Below are positions 63,501 to 64,000 of a DNA stretch of 64,000 nucleotides, piece after piece. The notes under the pieces are model-generated. The model was not told the DNA's origin, did no database searches, and saw nothing but the letters and a program-made list of their open reading frames with translations. The translations under genes were made by a program, and so were the position numbers. The stretch's first letter is position 1. Every line of letters starts with the position of its first letter. The DNA comes from Spartobacteria bacterium. Its GTDB lineage: Bacteria; Verrucomicrobiota; Verrucomicrobiia; Chthoniobacterales; UBA10450. The stretch lies in assembly GCA_021325495.1 (NCBI GenBank), contig JAJPGZ010000007.1, forward strand, positions 62,001-126,000, written 5' to 3'.

Positions 63501-63683
63501 GCCGGCGGCCCTGATTATCTGCTCAACTTCGTCGTTCCGCGCGTCGTCACCGAAAACATCATGCGTCACGGCTTCGCGCCCGAATCGACTCCGCTCTATC
63601 GCGACGAATTTCTTCCGCGCAAAGTCCGACGTCGCGTAAGATCGACATCGGAAAGATCGACAAGTACGGACGACGAATCGTGA
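60597..63683 (+). CDS. putA: Bifunctional proline dehydrogenase / L-glutamate-gamma-semialdehyde dehydrogenase PutA
   Basis: 1028 residues from ATG 60597. Proline dehydrogenase part (1-440): [37 protein letters not shown] and [17 protein letters not shown] (FAD barrel). Aldehyde dehydrogenase part (490-1000): [48 protein letters not shown], and the catalytic Cys in [13 protein letters not shown]. It oxidises proline to glutamate by channelling. There is no N-terminal ribbon-helix-helix, so it is not a self-repressor. The linker holds a QDRH from AAGATCGACA, and the tail [14 protein letters not shown] is built from a tandem pair. Confidence 0.95.
   Translation: [1028 protein letters not shown]
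63638..63662 (+). repeat. AAGATCGACA tandem pair forming the PutA tail
   Basis: Exact copies at 63638 and 63653 (15-bp period) encode RSTSERSTS. The pair is the last coding part of putA. Confidence 0.85.
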
Positions 63684-63687
63684 TTCG

Positions 63688-63966
63688 TTAGTCCAGCGGC
63701 CGGCCTTTGAGCAAGAGCTTGATCACGGTCACGACCATGTAGACGACCGGCCAGGCCGACGCGAGCACGACCGCGCCGAACACCCACATTTCTTTGGCGC
63801 GTTCGCGCGCGGACTCGATCAGATATTGCTGCGCTAAATTTCGATGACGCGGTTCGCCATCGTCATCTGAAGAGGGCCAGTAGCCCCACGATCTGCCGAA
63901 ACCGGGATGAAAACAGGAATCCGTTTTCGGGAATTGCGCCGGGGAGAATGGCGGAGTCGGTTTCAC
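63688..63966 (-). CDS. Small membrane protein of unknown function
   Basis: 92 residues from a GTG at 63966. Polar, Pro/Gly-rich N-terminus (PPFSPAQFPKTDSCFHPG), a helical stretch (RNLAQQYLIESARERAKEM), and one transmembrane helix (VFGAVVLASAWPVVYMVVTVIKLLL) with a basic end (KGRPLD). Convergent with putA, four bases apart. No family is recognised. The 34 bases after it are non-coding up to the edge. Confidence 0.5.
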   Translation of the reverse strand: MKPTPPFSPAQFPKTDSCFHPGFGRSWGYWPSSDDDGEPRHRNLAQQYLIESARERAKEMWVFGAVVLASAWPVVYMVVTVIKLLLKGRPLD

Positions 63967-64000
63967 GGCTACTACTCCAAAGCTTTATTCGTTCCATCCA

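Larger units (their letters stand above)
294..63662. repeat. Dispersed word AAGATCGACA (motif A), about 108 copies
   Basis: Exact copies found by eye. Plus: 294, 1294, 2211, 5826, 6493, 7656, 9711, 10830, 11422, 12313, 12329, 13755, 15010, 15507, 16299, 16579, 16828, 17787, 18013, 18223, 18849, 18867, 19461, 19650, 21792, 22492, 23480, 24266, 24900, 26066, 27200, 28665, 29526, 32423, 33129, 35008, 35216, 36125, 36667, 36914, 38513, 39581, 40671, 42919, 45685, 46844, 47276, 47829, 48985, 49822, 52622, 55462, 56217, 56233, 58101, 59505, 61984, 63638, 63653. Minus (TGTCGATCTT): 690, 1224, 1970, 2354, 2408, 2965, 3731, 6825, 6840, 8113, 10256, 11829, 13933, 14356, 17564, 20402, 21272, 25629, 25812, 30185, 30201, 30368, 30711, 30727, 32653, 33535, 34605, 38477, 40391, 41090, 42201, 42576, 44150, 46248, 48816, 51733, 51993, 52116, 52521, 53471, 54302, 54612, 55290, 55743, 58893, 59385, 59745, 61010, 62765. 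Next base is nearly always T or A. Confidence 0.9.

Noticed and set aside
294-63662. Motif A as a Chi or KOPS-like polar sequence
   Set aside because: Copies are about equal on both strands across the window (59 and 49) with no switch; KOPS and Chi-type words are strongly strand-biased. FtsK being present here does not change this.

Overview
This 64 kb window is a gene-dense, GC-rich bacterial chromosome segment with about 59 protein genes and two tRNAs. It has no rRNA operon, prophage or CRISPR array. The gene content points to a soil-type verrucomicrobium (Chthoniobacterales-like). This is an inference from three PEP-CTERM proteins, a DUF6600 lipoprotein, a stand-alone SWIB protein, a MASE1 sensor kinase, a Lys/Glu-Thr-Val-Arg-Ile repeat protein and many SpoIIE-type phosphatases. 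No phylogenetic marker was compared.

Layout. 1-5 kb: edge of a lipid A acyltransferase gene, a cupin, a methyltransferase, panC and nadB (overlapping genes), then a secreted double-psi-barrel-like protein behind a foldable leader. 5-12 kb: a dynamin-like GTPase, a polysaccharide deacetylase, a hybrid histidine kinase, a thioredoxin-like protein, SWIB, a response-regulator phosphatase and a small lipoprotein. 12-17 kb: aroA-cmk-plsC, a tiny membrane protein and a DUF6600 lipoprotein. 17-26 kb: an exonuclease-DNA ligase fusion, a STAS / GAF-PP2C / grpE / dnaJ group, a REP-associated transposase (RAYT), a ferritin-like protein and rsmE. 26-30 kb: two PEP-CTERM proteins, yraN, rnhB, rplS and tRNA-Arg(CCG). 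30-38 kb: MASE1 kinase, polysialyltransferase-like protein, HAD hydrolase, glutamine-amidotransferase-like protein, DUF885 peptidase and POT transporter. 38-46 kb: ftsK, rodZ-like, rimO, a proline-rich membrane protein, trxA, PEP-CTERM and an RlmD-like methyltransferase. 46-56 kb: two divergent APC permeases with C-terminal stress-protein-like domains, a porin behind what looks like a ydaO-type c-di-AMP riboswitch, serA, a DUF2723 protein and an EamA transporter. 56-64 kb: tRNA-Ala(CGC), a matrixin protease, a threonine aldolase, a DUF2127 protein, putA and a small membrane protein.

The strongest unexplained signal is genome-scale. The 10-mer AAGATCGACA (reverse complement TGTCGATCTT) occurs about 108 times by hand count, roughly once per 600 bp, on both strands, in all reading frames and in most gaps, where chance would give fewer than one. 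A second word, GCCTAAC (usually GCCTAACGA), occurs about 67 times, also without strand bias. Both put rare codons into genes, build protein tails and linkers, and overlap start and stop codons. Density and symmetry resemble DNA uptake sequences, but the function is unknown. A third layer is GTAG/CTAC hairpin repeats (REPs) that flank the RAYT and lie in frame inside grpE, rsmE, the exonuclease-ligase fusion and a glycosyltransferase-like gene.
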